From: Adiantum capillus-veneris
Taxonomy: Eukaryota; Streptophyta; Polypodiopsida; Polypodiales; Pteridaceae
DNA length: 64,000 nucleotides
Direction: 5' to 3'
NCBI GenBank assembly: GCA_014529385.2
Contig: CM043969.1
Location: forward strand, 69,448,676 to 69,512,675
The stretch's first letter is position 1; each line of letters opens with the position of its first letter. Below the pieces are notes generated by a model. The model worked only from the letters and a program-made list of their open reading frames with translations, was not told the DNA's origin and did not search any database. Made by a program: the position numbers and the translations under genes. Positions 10,688 to 22,869 of the stretch are shown one piece after another.

Positions 10688-12697
10688 ATGTGGAAGAGGT
10701 CGTCCAAGCTCAAGAAGTTCAAAGAGGGAGAAAATAGCATCTCTTTTCTTACCTACGATGGCACCTTTGGTGCTATGGACAAAGTCTTGGCTTTTATCCA
10801 ACAATTTGATGCAGCGTTTGGAGATGAGGGCTTCACGGAGTCCTCTAAGCTACGCCATGTAGTTATGCATTTTCAAAAGTCTGCCAGGCAATGGTGGTCT
10901 AGCCTACGGGCAAACGATGAAGCTCCGCGAACATGGAAAGCTTTAAGAGCTTCCATTATGAAGCAGTTTTTGGCCTCCGATGCCAAAGACAAAGTACTCA
11001 CCGAATGGCAAAGCTTGAAGCTCTCTCCCTACGAATCCATTCATAAATATGTAGACAACTTTTGGGACTTACATCTCAAAGCCACTATCTTCAAAATGAT
11101 AGATTTTGGAGAGCAAAAACAACAATTTTGTGCCAGCTTAACTGAAGAAATGGTGGAGTATGTCAACTCCCAAAGGCCACGCACCATATCTGCGGTTATA
11201 CACCATACTATGGTGGATTCTCAAATCAATTTCCAAACAAGGGCTAAGAGAAATCTTAAGCCCACGAAAAACAAGGGTTCCAATGAGCCTAAGGGGAAGG
11301 ACAATGTCCAAATGTCTCCTAAGGGCAATTCCAATAACAACAAAGGTAAGGAGAAGGGAGTTTACAAAGGCAAAAACAAAATCTCTCCTGAAGAGCTTGA
11401 GTGTTATCGCAAGGATAACCATTGTTTCAAGTGTAGCAAGCAAGGGCATGCGTACCGTGCTTGTCCCCAAAAGAACACCTGCCATGAGCCTCCTAGAGCT
11501 ACCTTGGTCAAAATCCAAGAAGAGGAAGCTCACCACAAAGGATCTCCTCTATGCCATGCTTGGGGAAAGGTAAGAGAACATGATGCTTTTATTCTCTTTG
11601 ACCCTGGTTCTACTCACAACTTCATATCCACAGAGTTGGCCACCAAGCTAGGCATCCAAGCCTATGAGATGGGAGATGTCCTACCCGTAGATGGTGCTTA
11701 CAAGGGGCAAGAAGCTTCAGTCACTCCCTTAATTGGGAAATTGAGGCTCCATGTCCAAAGCTACGTGGACAAAGAGGAGTTCTTTATCTCTCCTCTCAAG
11801 CATGAGGATGTAATCCTAGGGGCACCATGGTTTGATCGCATGGCTACCAATGTTAAATTCCCTCAAGGGAAAATCTACTTTAAGTACATGAAAAAAGATA
11901 TGTACATAGATGCCAAAGAGATGGGTAACACCATACCCATTGTACGTACGCAAGCTTTCAATAAGTCAAAAAAGAGCTCTATTTTCGTGTACATGATTTT
12001 TGCTAAAGATTCTCAAAAAGAACCTAATGCTTTAGCAAAGAAATATAAAAAATCACAAGGAATTAGAGTTATCCAATTTTCTCAAGGGTTTCAAGATGTT
12101 TTTATTGACGACATCCCTTGTGAAATACCTCCTAAACGAGGCAATGATGACCATACAATTGAACTTCTTCCAAGAAGTTCACCGCCTAATAAACCTCCTT
12201 ATAGAGTTTCTCAAGCTCAACAAGAGGAGATTATGTGGCAAGTGCATGAGTTAGTTGAGAAGGGTATGGTTAGGCCTAGCTCATCTCCATTTTGCTCACC
12301 CGTGTTATTAGTGCAAAAGAAAGACGGCACATATCGTATGTGTGTCGACTTTAGAGCACTAAATAGGATCACTATAAGGAATAGGTTTCCCGTTCCTCAG
12401 GTAGAAGACCTATTTGATAAGCTACAAGGGTCGACCTACTTCAATAGGATTGACCTAAAAAGTGGCTACCATCAAATAAGGATAGTTGATCAAGACATTG
12501 TAAAGACCTCATTTCGCACTACGTTTGGTCTTTACAGATACATTGTCATGCCTTTTGGCTTGACCAATGCACCAGCCACATTCAACCGCTTGATGGAGAA
12601 GCTATTTAGGCCTCATCGAACCTTTACTGGAGTGTTCTTTGATGATATTATCATCTACTCTAATTCATTAGATGAACACAAGAAACATCTACTCTAA
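10688..12697 (+). pseudogene. B1 Gag core, protease and most of RT
   Basis: A 669-codon frame. Residues about 15-170 are the retrotransposon Gag core (FLTYDGTFGAMDKVLAFIQQ, ARQWWSSLRAN). The zinc knuckle CFKCSKQGHAYRAC is near 248-261 and the protease FDPGSTHNFIS near 303 (family Asp-Pro-Gly in place of Asp-Ser-Gly). RT has [22 protein letters not shown] near 585 and FFDDIIIYS near 650, so both palm Asp sites are kept. It ends at a TAA in the thumb, at a position where B3 reads through. Confidence 0.85.
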
Positions 12698-14192
12698 TTC
12701 ATTAGGTAATATTTCAAGTCTTAAGAGAGAATAAACTTTATGTTAATCAAAAGAAAAGTGATTTTTTCTTACAAGAGATTCAATATTTAGGTCACATTAT
12801 CTCTCAAGATGGCATCCAAATGGATCCATCAAGGTAATATAAGGATGGCCTAATCCAAGGAATCTTCATGAACTAAGAAACTTTATAGGTATGTGTCATA
12901 CTATAGACGCTTCATAGAAAAGTTCTCATAGATTGCGGGACCATTACATGACCTAACAAAGAAAAATGTCAGGTATACATGGTCTGCCAAGGAGAACAAT
13001 GCTTTCGAAAAGCTTATCTCTCAGCCTGTGCTTACATTGCCGGATCTCTCAAAGCCATTTGAGGTCCAATGTGATGCTTGTGGTGATTGCCTTGGAGATG
13101 TTTTACTCCAAGAAGGGCACGCCATAGCCTATGAAAGTCAAAGGCTCAACAACCTATGAAAGTCGAAGGCTCGACCCAGTTAAGCAAGCTCTAGGCATAT
13201 ATGAAAAGGAACTCCTCGCAGTTCTACATCCCTTAGACTCATGGAAGCACTATTTATTCGGGACTCCTTTGATTATGCGGACAAATCACCAAAGTCTTAA
13301 GTACTTCATGACGCAGACCAAGCTCTCCGACAAACAAATGAGGTGGGAAAATTTCCTTTTGCAATTTCATTTTCATATTGCTCACCTTGCTCGCAAGCAT
13401 AATCAAGTAGCCGATGCACTCTCAAGACGGCTGAGAGTGAATGCAGTTTCCATAGCAACTCACAATGATCTATCTTCAATGATAGATGAGTATGCTATTG
13501 ATCGCGATTGTAGAGATGTGATTTCAACCCTTGCACTAGGGAAGAAAGAGGAACCATTTACTTTACAAGATGGTTATCTTCTCTATGGCAATAGACTATG
13601 CGTTACTAACTCACTACGTGAGAAAGTAATGTATGAATCTCATGCTCCTCCTTATGCGGGGCATAGAGGGATTCAGTCTACCCTAAAAGGGATTGAAATA
13701 TATTTCTATTGGCCTACCATGAAAGCAAACATACAAGAGTATGTTTCTAAATGTATGGTATGCCAAAAGACGAAGTTTGATAGAGGGAAGAAACTTGGAT
13801 TGCTTCAACCTTTGACAATCCCTAATTCACCATGGGAGAGTATATCCATGGATTTTATCTTTGGATTGCCTAAGTCTATCCATAGGAATTCGAGAATATG
13901 GACAATAGTAGACAGGTTTAGTAAACAAGCTCATTTTATACATGTCAAAAAGACTATCAAAGCCCATCAAATGGCAACCCTCTTCATTTCACAAATCTTC
14001 AAGTACCATGGCTTGCCAATGTCCATAGTGTCGGATAGAGATCCTAGAATGACCAGTAATTTCTGGAAGGGTCTCTTTGAGAATTTAGGGACAAGGCTAA
14101 ACTTCTCTTCGGCCTATCATCTGCAAACGGATGGCCAAAGTGAAATAGCTAACTTAACCATTCTTGATCTACTAAAAGCCTATGTAACGTAA
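12698..14192 (+). pseudogene. B1 RT thumb, RNase H and integrase core
   Basis: 12698-13130 is frame-broken, with small deletions. A 25-bp tandem duplication (13126-13150 and 13151-13175) repeats the YESRRL-coding block in RNase H. From 13131 a 353-codon frame reads YEKELLAVLHPLDSWKHYL, then the zinc finger (HRGIQST to CMVCQKTK). The integrase core follows: SMDFIFGLP, VSDRDPRM and TDGQSEIAN, with all three catalytic residues kept. A TAA at 14190 ends it. Confidence 0.85.
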
Positions 14193-14926
14193 GTAGATCA
14201 AAGGTCCCAATGGGAGAAGTACTTACCCTTAGTGGATTATGCCTACAATAACACTGTACATACTTCCACGGGAAAAGCACATTTCGAGGTAATTGACGGA
14301 AGATAAAAAAGTCCCCTGCTACTTAAGGTACACAAGAATATCTTTGCTGCAGATGAGTATAGCCGAGACCTACAAGAATCTTTCCAAAAGATTAAGGATG
14401 CTATCTCTATCTCACAACAAAGGCAAAAGGTTGCTACTGATAAGCATAGAAGAGCCCAAGCCTTTAAATAAAATGATTGGGTCTTACTTAAATTTCCCAA
14501 GGCTCGATTGAGGCACATGACGGGCAAGAATGCTACGGGACACCAAAAGTACTATGCTAAGTTAGCAAAAAGGTACTATGGTCCCTTCCAAATTGGCCAA
14601 TCAATGAGATGGCCTATCAACTCAAGTTTCCCAACCATTGGCTCATGCACGACGCTTTTCATGTGAGCCTACTAAAGCCTTACAAAGGAGAGCCACCTCA
14701 AGTACCAACTATTGAAGACCCACCGGAGATCAAGGACCAAGAAGAGGTGCTCCAACCCGAGTCCATTCTCCGACATGAAGACAAGGTATTAAGAGGCGGT
14801 AAGATTATCCGACAGTATCTTATTAAGTTTAAGAATTATCCTTTTGAAGATGCTAGATGGATGCAAGGCATACAATTAAAGGATAACCTAAACCTTGTCA
14901 ATGCTTACAATGCTTCCCTAGAGTAA
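14193..14926 (+). pseudogene. B1 integrase C terminus and chromodomain-like tail
   Basis: Frame breaks occur at about 14305 and 14470 and there is a small deletion near 14600. The tail from 14609 is open: [20 protein letters not shown], an acidic linker, then ILRHEDKVLRGGKIIRQYLI and KFKNYPFEDARWM. The last part has the chromodomain pattern (YLIKFKNYP...W). It ends at TAA 14924-14926. Confidence 0.75.
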
Positions 14927-15261
14927 GAAAATGTACAAATGTTTAAAATGAACAAAGTTTTTGTCTTATAAGACTCTCTTTTTCTTTATTGTGCACAAAT
15001 GTGAAGTAGTATGCATGCTTAGAATCAAGTTTGCGAAGACGAAGTCTCCCAAACACCAAGTAGAGCTTGTCACTCTACTAGGGAAGATTGATAGGACTAA
15101 TGTGCAGACATGCTTGCGCCAAACGGATTAGTCATCCATTCAGGAACGATGTCCTAGGATAAGATACGGATTCTCTACCCGCTAGAAAAAGGACTAATGA
15201 GTAGGATTATCTTCTCTACCCCATAGTCGAGGACGACTATGATTTCAAGAGAGAGGTAAAC
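14927..15261 (+). other. B1 3' untranslated region
   Basis: Non-coding and similar to 49311-49670 of B3, including the block CATAGTCGAGGACGACTATG (a perfect 10-bp inverted repeat arm pair) and the purine run AAGAGAGAGG (polypurine tract) just before the LTR. Confidence 0.6.
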
Positions 15262-16820
15262 GCTTTTCTCATGTTAAACTGATCATTTAATATGGGGAAG
15301 CGCTAGGGGAGAAAAAGTTGGAATATTGGTTAAGCTGGCAGACCGGCCACAGTAGGGATCCAAAGGGGGGGCCATTTGCAAAAGAGCAATGTGCAACAAT
15401 GGGCTTTAAAGACCCTAAGGTTCAGCCCATTAAGACTTCCAAAATGCTAAGGCTCCAAAATTCAAAGGTAAGTCCAAATGGTCAAGTTTAGTGGAATTGG
15501 ATGCTTTGTGTGTGTACCAAAAAGTGTTCATCAAGACTCCTACATAGGAGGGGGCGAGCCCTATAAGTAGGGGATGAGAGAGAAACACTCACACACACAC
15601 ACACACACTCACATGCTCCCTTTACACAATGGGAATAAGGGACACATGTCAGCTCCCTAGGCCAATTGCCCACAAGGTGCACTCAAATCCTATTGGATGG
15701 CCATAGAGGTGGACCAATGAGAATTAGGCTAGATTAAATCTAGTTTAATTCATTTAATAATGCTTAATAAAAGAACCAATAAGAATTAAGCTCTCTAGAA
15801 GACTATTGGACAATCTCCCAAGGGGTCCAATGAGCATTCAACAGCACAATGGCTTGCTTGCTTCCCATTGGTCAGAAGACAAAGGGGTCCAATGAGCGTT
15901 TAGTTGCATTAATTAATTACCTAAATCTCTCACAAAAGAAGAAAGGGGGACACATGTCACAAGACTATCACTTATGCTTCTTAAATCCTATTGGCTAAGC
16001 TTGGAGAGGTCCAATGGGAAGCCAACAAGAGGATTTAGCAAGAGGTGTCAACCAAGAGAGAGAAGGGGCTGATTTTTCAAAGGCATTATTCCACACACAC
16101 TCACACTAGCTCATGTGTGAAGCAAGAAGACTCTCTCTCTCTCTCTCTCTCTCTCCCCTTCTCGAGCTTTAATGGAAAGCTCATCATCAACTCCAAGCTT
16201 GTGAGAATGGAGGCCTACACAACAACTCTTGGCTTTGTGATGCAAATCCAACCAAGAGCCAAGCTTCATGCATGCTCATCTCCTCTACCATGCTAATTAC
16301 TAAGCTATTCTAAGCTTTTATGAGTGATTATGTGAGGCGATATTCTTCTTTCTCGTAAGACTACTCCTTCTTCTTCTCTATCTACTCTCATTCCCTGCTA
16401 GCTCTCACCATCTTCGAAGGTGTGTGAGGTCTTGGATCTGAGACCGTGAGGGAATTGATGTTGTGTTTTATAAGTGTTTGCTTAGTGCTTGAAGCTTCCT
16501 TCTTCACTAGCTAGTTATTGAAGGAACACAAAGAATTGTATTGTAAAATGTCTCCTTTGATGGGGGAAACCTATAATAGAAAGCCTTTTGGGAGGGGGGA
16601 CTTGCTCCATGTAAATCTGGTCCTCAACTATTGTCAATAGCTCAATTTCTCTCTCTTTTGAAGTATTGTTCATGCCTATCTAACTAGGTGTTATGCTTTT
16701 TGTTGCTCTCTCCATCCAAGCACTCTTGTTATGCTCATTAGGAATCTATTCTAATGAAATTCTCACTATGTTCGTGCTATTTTTCGCTACACACAAGTTA
16801 CTAGGCCATTAAATGTTACA
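15262..16820 (+). repeat. 3' LTR of B1, lacking its first bases
   Basis: Matches 7969-9626 from the block TTTTCTCATGTTAAACTGAT onward and ends ATTAAATGTTACA like the 5' LTR. The first roughly 35 bp seen in the other LTR are missing. Confidence 0.85.
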
Positions 16821-16825
16821 AGATA
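16821..16825 (+). repeat. right target-site duplication of B1 (AGATA)
   Basis: Exact copy of 7964-7968. Confidence 0.8.
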
Positions 16826-16970
16826 TCTCGTGTTTAATTGAAATTGTCCTGGCACTCAAGAACTATTGAGCACCTTAACCACAATCATAATCATACATGC
16901 CCTCCTTGACTATAATGCCATTGCATATTGGAACTCTTTAAGAACCTTTAATATATTATATAAGCTACAT

Positions 16971-17240
16971 TGTGAGAACTTACACCAAAATAGGGATTTT
17001 GATAGGGACTGCATGACTACTTCATTACATCACCATCGTCCATTTGCATCATCTATCATCAATTCCATGCATTCTAGCAACTGACAAATGTTTGACAAAA
17101 AGATTATGCATGCATTCTATGCCCTACAATGCGTTGTGAGAATTTGCACTAGAATAGAGATTTGGATGGGAACTCCATGATCACCCCATTATGACATTGG
17201 CCATCCATTAACTCAATCTATAATCCATTCTAGGAATTCT
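16971..17240 (+). repeat. diverged tandem duplication, period about 164 bp
   Basis: TGTGAGAACTTACACCAAAA at 16971 and TGTGAGAATTTGCACTAGAA at 17135 start two copies. These continue through AGGGATTTTGATAGGGACT / AGAGATTTGGATGGGAACT and end in CATTCTAGCA...TTTGACAA. The copies differ at many sites. Confidence 0.6.
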
Positions 17241-17256
17241 AGCATTTGACAAGCAT

Positions 17257-17280
17257 TGTAGTGCAAAAACTTGCACTACA
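17257..17280. other. perfect 10-bp inverted repeat with a 4-base loop
   Basis: TGTAGTGCAA and TTGCACTACA flank AAAC. It lies at the end of the second copy of the tandem duplication. Its role is unknown. Confidence 0.6.
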
Positions 17281-19214
17281 AAACTCCCCCTTCTTAAAGG
17301 GCCACACGCTATTAAAGCCAATGTAAAAAAGGTTGTACGGGCTAGGATGGTTATTATGAACATATTGGTGGACTGCGTTAGGAAATGATGCTTGTTGTGG
17401 CTTGCAATTGTTTTTCTTTTTGGTGTTATCAATGTAGAATATTGTACCCCATGGTAAAGCTTTGATAAAATTGATGGTTTGTAGACCATCGTGATTTTTT
17501 TCTCTTCGTAACCTATGTGTTTATGGTAGTTTGTACCCAGATTGGAGTTCAATGGACAATTGCCTGAAAGTTTGATATTGCAAATTTGGTCACCACCCCT
17601 CCATCTAGTCTATAATATGAAGGATCTTTTGTCCCAATCAATGTGTCCTTTATCTTTTCCTAATACATATGCATATTCATCTTTTCTCTTGGCATGGCAC
17701 AAAAGAAGTGGACAGGGAACTCCTTTAGTATCAAATGTAGATATATTATAAAAAGGTCATGCTAGATTTCCATTGATTGGAGTGGGATGTTTTGTAACTT
17801 CTTATTTGTTCCATAACTTAAAGTATTGAAACATGCATTAGTATCCCACAAAGCACCCTCTACACTCCATTAGGCCCTTCATTACAAAATATACCATGTG
17901 TTTGATAGACTTGTCTTTCTCACACTAGATATTCATGAGCTTATCTCTTTATATAGCTACGAGTTGTGATTTTTTTCAGAATCTACCACTTATACAATAC
18001 CATGTTGCTTCTCCTCAAACCTTAAAACTCTTTAGCTGCATGCATTCTTGTGGGGAATCTTGAGTTACAACGAACCGCAAAATTGATACAAGATTGTCAC
18101 ATATGGCTAGCAAGTATATATATGCAAAGGCTTACCATGAGGTTGCTACATTGGAAGACCATGAAAAACATTTATTTTTGGTTGATTGGACACCAACTAA
18201 AGCTAGCAAAGCCTTGATCTTCACAAAACCCACAAACACTAGTAGCACCAAAATGCTCCTCATCTCTAACAACTCTAGCTCTGTGCCCTCACCCATTTCT
18301 ATTGAAACCTTTACCCATGTGTTCATCACAAGGCAATGTGGCTATTTGCCCCTCATGTAGGACTCATTTGTCTTGCACTTTATTAGGATGTGTGGAGGGC
18401 ATATGCATAGGCCTTCTAAATTTAGGACCATGTGTCTCCTACTGAAAGTAAAGCAACCCATAGCATTTAGCAAGTTGGTGGGTTGGATATAACTTTCAAA
18501 TTTTGAATAGAAAAGAGATTTTTGATTGGACAAATAGGGTCGGAAAAGGAAAATTTAATTGAAGGTGAAAAGGTGTAGAACCTTTTGATTGGAGGTGAAA
18601 AGGTGTAGTTGACATGCTCTAGCAAGTTAACCCTCATAGAAAACCTTCAATGATGTAGAGGGTGGTTCAAAGTCCCTGCTTCCCAGCTATGTATCTTACT
18701 TCATAAAAATGCCTCTATCTCGCTCTGTAAAGGCCCTCTTTCACTTCATTGCTATTTGTTTCTCTTGACATTTCTTGTTCAGATGGTGTTCAAAATCTTT
18801 TACAAATATTCTTTTAGATAAGCTTTCATGTAAAAAAAAGGTAAACTTTTATGACTAACAATAGATTCTTGTGATGATGTATATATCAATCCTAAGTGGT
18901 GTAAGTACGTGATAAAAAACGAAAAGAGGTTTATACGCTCTATATCTTGTTCTATTTGAAGTTGAGCTAAAAAAATAGTGAAACCAAAGCTCATTTTTGG
19001 TTACGATGCTTTCCTTGCTTTGTCAAGATGGTATAAAACAACATGAACCAAAAAATAGAAATTTAGAAAGCTCAAACTAGCTATCAGTATTTGGCCGTCT
19101 TTCAACAATTGTGAGCCCTCACCTCATTGGAGCTAGAGCTAGGGTAATTCTCAAGTTTAAGGGCACATAACATAGAAAAAGCTTTAATTTTTTGGGGGAG
19201 GGGGCGCGGGGGGC

Positions 19215-19700
19215 GTTGTTTATTCTTTATATGAGGGGGGGAATTTCTCGACTGCGAGATTGTTTACATAGCCGAGTACTGGAGCCAATCCAAAAAAGGT
19301 CGATAGGGTTTGAGAGCAAGAGCTAGAACGCCAAACAACCAAAAATGTTCCCCAAATGACAGACGGAAAACGAGCTCGAAGAACCCTACTATACGATCCA
19401 GCTAATTGCGAGAGGCAATACAATTCCATAATAGATGGAGAACCGTTTCAACAGAGGCACCACAAATGAAACAAAGAGAAGATGTCACATGGTACCTTGC
19501 CAAAAAAGACCTAACTGGAAGAACTGTAAGCAAGCAGTGCCATAGAAAAGACAACATTTGAAAGGCGTCTTCATCTTATTGCTCCAGGTTATCTTGAGCC
19601 GTTTCCTCCACCACGACAAAGGCTTGTATATTTGCCAAATGCTATCTACATAATTGTGAACTCATTGTCCTCGGAGGAGGAAAGTGTAAACTGAATGTAC
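19215..19700 (-). pseudogene. LINE C-terminal fragment (RT zinc-binding domain)
   Basis: The minus-strand translation has SFLWHCLLTVLPVRSFL, then SSLCFICGASVETVLHLLWNC. This lines up with LFLWRCLLGVLPVGTFL, then SSSCVRCLSADEDVCHLLWDC in the LINE at 62900-63050 on the plus strand. The pattern is C-x2-C...H-x4-C, the zinc-binding domain that ends plant LINE ORF2. The frame breaks after the Cys and no RT core is left. Minus-strand frames at 19771-20030 could be more of the same element, but I could not match them. Confidence 0.7.
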
Positions 19701-21607
19701 AAAATTTGAGGCAGAGACAAAGGACCACGAGCAGGGGTGGCCCAATATACGCTCTAATCTGCCAATCTTTTCAACTCTTCCAAAGAAGGAATAGGCTCAA
19801 AGGTGCCAAGAAATTCTGAATCTTTAGCCATAAAGAATGGTAATGATAGCCTAGGCTACATTTAGCACAAGCATTTATGAAAGATAGCGCTTGACCTTTA
19901 TTATCCGATACATCCTTAATGAAGTAGACACCTTTTTTTGCAAGGAAATAAGCCTTCCTAAGTTCTTGGACAACCAATGATTCATGAAAAACTCCACTCC
20001 AATGAATACTTTTTGTTCAGATGACCGAATCGGAACTTCAAACTTTAGATGACCAAATGATAGATTTAGACTTTAGACGACTTGACATGAGACTTCAGAA
20101 AAAAATATGAACAGAAATGAAATAGACTTTAGATTACGAGACAAGTGGGAATGCATTCAAATTCAGAATAAAGTTGAGATTACAAGTGTTTTAAATCCAG
20201 ACTCTAGAGTGATTAACTGGAAAGTACAAGTAATACAAACATCAATACTTCATACCCCTAAGTTCTTCTAGGCTCTATAAGATACAAGAATTATAAGCAG
20301 AGGTTCAAAAAGTCTCAAAGATCTAAGCATCCCAAAGTAAGATTAGTGGGTCCTTTTTATATGTATCCATGCTTTGGTTGGCACGGTTGTACAACATAGC
20401 GCAATGGATGGTAACTCTGTCAGGTCACTCGAATAGCTTCCAGGTAAACTCCAGAGAGAATCTGTGCAAGGCATCTCTCTAAGGGTTGGTTCCTACCTTG
20501 TACATACTCCTCCCCTTTCTTGAATTTTGTCACACACAAAATTTTAGACTTTGAATTGGCATCATCTCTTTTGCTTGGAGCGTCTTTTCATAGAGTATTA
20601 GTGTATGCCACTGCTTCGCATCAGAGTCATAAAGGCTTTGTCAGCCTGGCTTTGGCCAACTTATGGCATATTGAAGCGGTTTGTATCCACCTAGCTGGAT
20701 TTGGCTGATTATTCTTTATGCGAGCTTCAAAGAGTACTTCAGAGGTTTCTTTCTGAACTCCCTTTGCTGGCAGTTCCTTGTAGCGAGGCTCCGACGGACA
20801 ACTGAAGTAGGTCATTCGTGTGCTTTATCAGTTGGGTGACCTGGGCTTTCCATTGTGTCATGACTCATCATACCTTTGAAATTGATGAGATCATTCTTCT
20901 TCTCTGAGACCAATGTAATCCAAGCTAACAATATCAAAGGCTTTCCCAATATCAAAGGCTTTAGCCCCCTTGACAAGACTTTTTATGTTGGTGGGTACTA
21001 GGAACTAAACAAAAAGGAGCAAACTGGACACAGGGCAATAGGAGAGCAACCTGCAGGTCAACTCACACTCCAGAAGCTCATCCCAAGAGGGGCACCCAAA
21101 ATTGAAGAGGGGGCTGATTTGCAACTCATTGTGACTACAGTGTGTTTGTGAGTAGTACATGCATGTGATCACAGCTTTAGTGGAAAGCTTGCCTTGTGCC
21201 TTGTCTTATGTAGCGCGGTGATTTGCTCTCGCGCATCTCTCTTCCCCCTTTGCACATATGGTAATGCCCTACTAGTTGGGCTTCTCAGATGACCATGTAT
21301 AGTTCTTGGGGTTTTATGCATGTTTGCCAAGGTAAGAGTTTTTTGTACAGGAACCGGATTAGCTAATTGTTGATCCCCCACAGGTACGTACAGTTCCATC
21401 GCGAAGAATTGCGAAAATGGAGAGTTTTCTTGCGTGAAAACTCGTCCAATTCAAAGGGGAATTGTCCCATTGCATGCGGGAACTTCTCAGTCATGCGTAG
21501 ACGTGTTTGCTTCGCTCAAAATGATGGAAGACAAGGAATCACAGCCTACTGTGTTTATTTGCAGGTTTAGGGTTTCGCACCGAAATTACAAAGTAGTACT
21601 AGGGGAG
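19701..21607. other. gene-free stretch with possible decayed retroelement DNA
   Basis: No domain was recognised. A minus-strand block near 20500-20530 (AAGAAAGGGGAGGAGT) looks like a polypurine tract at the end of an LTR element, but no paired LTR was found. Confidence 0.35.
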
Positions 21608-22258
21608 TGTAACAAACTGCTGTCGTGTCAAAGCCTAAAGAATGGAGCCAACTTATAGATGCCGGCCGAGGGGCCTAAACCTTAAGAAGAACAAGTAACA
21701 GAAGAAGAAGAAGTCCTACCAACTTATGGGGACCCCGTTCGATGGGGCCTCAAGTGACCATAAAGATTAAAATAAAGCAAGACCCGCAGCTGAAGACGTG
21801 GCAGTTTTTGAAAATTGCGCTGACATGATGACGTGGTAGGCTGTATGAATTTTCGCGTTTTGCGTTGGCTGATGACGTGACAGGTTGTACGGATTTCCGT
21901 GATTTACACTAGCAGCTTTTTGGCTTTGCTTTTGGACCAGATGCTTTTGAGTTTGAAGGCTTTTTACTGTAAAGTGCTTTTGGGGCCTAGGGCCTTTAAA
22001 TATGAGGTTAGGGCTCATTCTCTGGCATGCTTCCTGGAGAAGGTGCAGAGTCTGGAGTACCGGCTTGTACTGTGTTGATACAATATAAAGAAATATCGAA
22101 AGGGGCGCCAAGGTTTGGGGCCAATACTCTCTGGGGTGGAATTCCGCCACTCCATGTCGCGTGTCGTCTCTCTCTATTTCAGTTCAGTTGTTATTGAAGT
22201 GCTAAAAGTCTGTTCAGTCTGTTCTTTTCTATTGGCACGTGGTGCCCGTCTTGTGACA
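21608..22258 (+). repeat. 5' LTR of element I
   Basis: It ends ...CTTGTGACA directly before the primer site. The start TGTAACAAACTGCTG resembles the start of the D LTR (TGTCACAAACTGGTG), and the body shares blocks with the F and D LTRs (GACGTGGCAG, AAAGAAATAYCGAAAGGGGCGCCA, GGGGCCAATA). At 651 bp it is close to the 633 bp of F. The start is the less certain end. Confidence 0.6.
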
Positions 22259-22259
22259 G

Positions 22260-22271
22260 TGGTATCAGAGC
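22260..22271 (+). other. primer-binding site of element I
   Basis: TGGTATCAGAGC, the complement of the 3' end of initiator Met tRNA, after LTR end plus one base. Confidence 0.85.
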
Positions 22272-22439
22272 ATCAGGTGTGTGCTTTTCTGAAAGCATAC
22301 CGGTCCTACAAAAGAGCAAACAGAGCTGTTGGAATTTTATTTAAGGTATCTTCGCCCTCCAACCTGAACTTATTAGCCACTCCCACCCTTACTTCATCGC
22401 GCATCGGGCGCGCTCTCATCTTCACCACTCATGTCTTAT

Positions 22440-22747
22440 AGGGCATAAGCCATTAAAATCACTTGCAAAGAAGGATCCGATATTTTTTTCGAGTCACTGT
22501 TTTTCTCAAAAGCAGTGCCATGCAGATGTTGATGTCTATAGCTATCAAGCTGCACACTCCAAGTACTTGGCAAGCTTTCAAGAAAAAAATTTGTCCGAAG
22601 TTACATGGTTTCTGACATCTTCCTTCGGAGTGCAGAGTGGGGTACCGTGAAATGCTTGCCATGGAAACCCTAGCAGATTATAACTTGAAATTTCTCGACA
22701 TCTCTCAGTAGATGTCTCTTCACGAGCAGATGACCTTGGAGGTTCGG
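22440..22747 (+). pseudogene. Gag fragment of element I, left of the F insertion
   Basis: A plus-strand frame reads IKLHTPSTWQAFKKKICPKL, a stop, then YREMLAMETLADYNLKFLDI and MSLHEQMTLEV. The W-x2-F-x3 pattern followed by LADYNxxF resembles the Gag core of LTR elements. The partner piece at 33907-34050 continues with LLGLPLSSKK and, in another frame, QELMDHAVLG, which resembles the GLPIEIRD...IQELMSHA block of the F Gag. Confidence 0.5.
22743..22747 (+). repeat. left target-site duplication of F (TTCGG)
   Basis: TTCGG is repeated at 33902-33906 just past the F 3' LTR. Confidence 0.85.
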
Positions 22748-22788
22748 TGTCACAAAGTGATGACGTGGCTACCGACAACAGAAACCCT

Positions 22789-22869
22789 ACTTTCTGTCAG
22801 AAACCCTAAAAATCTTGAAAACCCTAATTTTGAAAAAAACCCTAATTTTTGGAAACCCTAACCCTAACT
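22789..22869 (+). promoter_or_regulatory. cluster of telo-box-like AAACCCTA motifs in the F LTR
   Basis: AAACCCTA occurs at least six times between about 22789 and 22869, counting one CCCTAACCCTAA doublet. The 3' LTR has a similar cluster at about 33341-33406. Telo-boxes are known plant promoter elements bound by telomere-repeat factors. The spacing is irregular, so this is not a telomere tract. Confidence 0.6.

Larger units (their letters stand above)
7969..16820 (+). mobile_element. full-length, decayed Ty3/gypsy chromovirus B1
   Basis: Two related LTRs (7969-9626 and 15262-16820), a mutated initiator-Met primer site, gag, protease, RT, RNase H, integrase and a chromodomain-like end are present in order, framed by AGATA duplications. 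It has many stops and frame changes, its 3' LTR has lost about the first 35 bp, and the LTRs differ at many sites including a CA repeat of very different length. It is clearly older than B3, which shares its coding sequence closely. Confidence 0.9.
16826..19214. other. gene-free stretch
   Basis: Only short open frames on both strands, none with a recognisable domain. It holds a diverged duplication (16971-17240) and a hairpin (17257-17280). It may be old, decayed repeat DNA. Confidence 0.5.

Noticed and set aside
18094-18360. 88-codon plus-strand frame as a host gene
   Set aside because: No domain, no splice-site pattern I can support and an overlapping minus-strand frame of similar length.
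22789-22869. AAACCCTA run as an internal telomere
   Set aside because: The motifs are spaced irregularly by LTR sequence and recur in the partner LTR, so they are part of the LTR.
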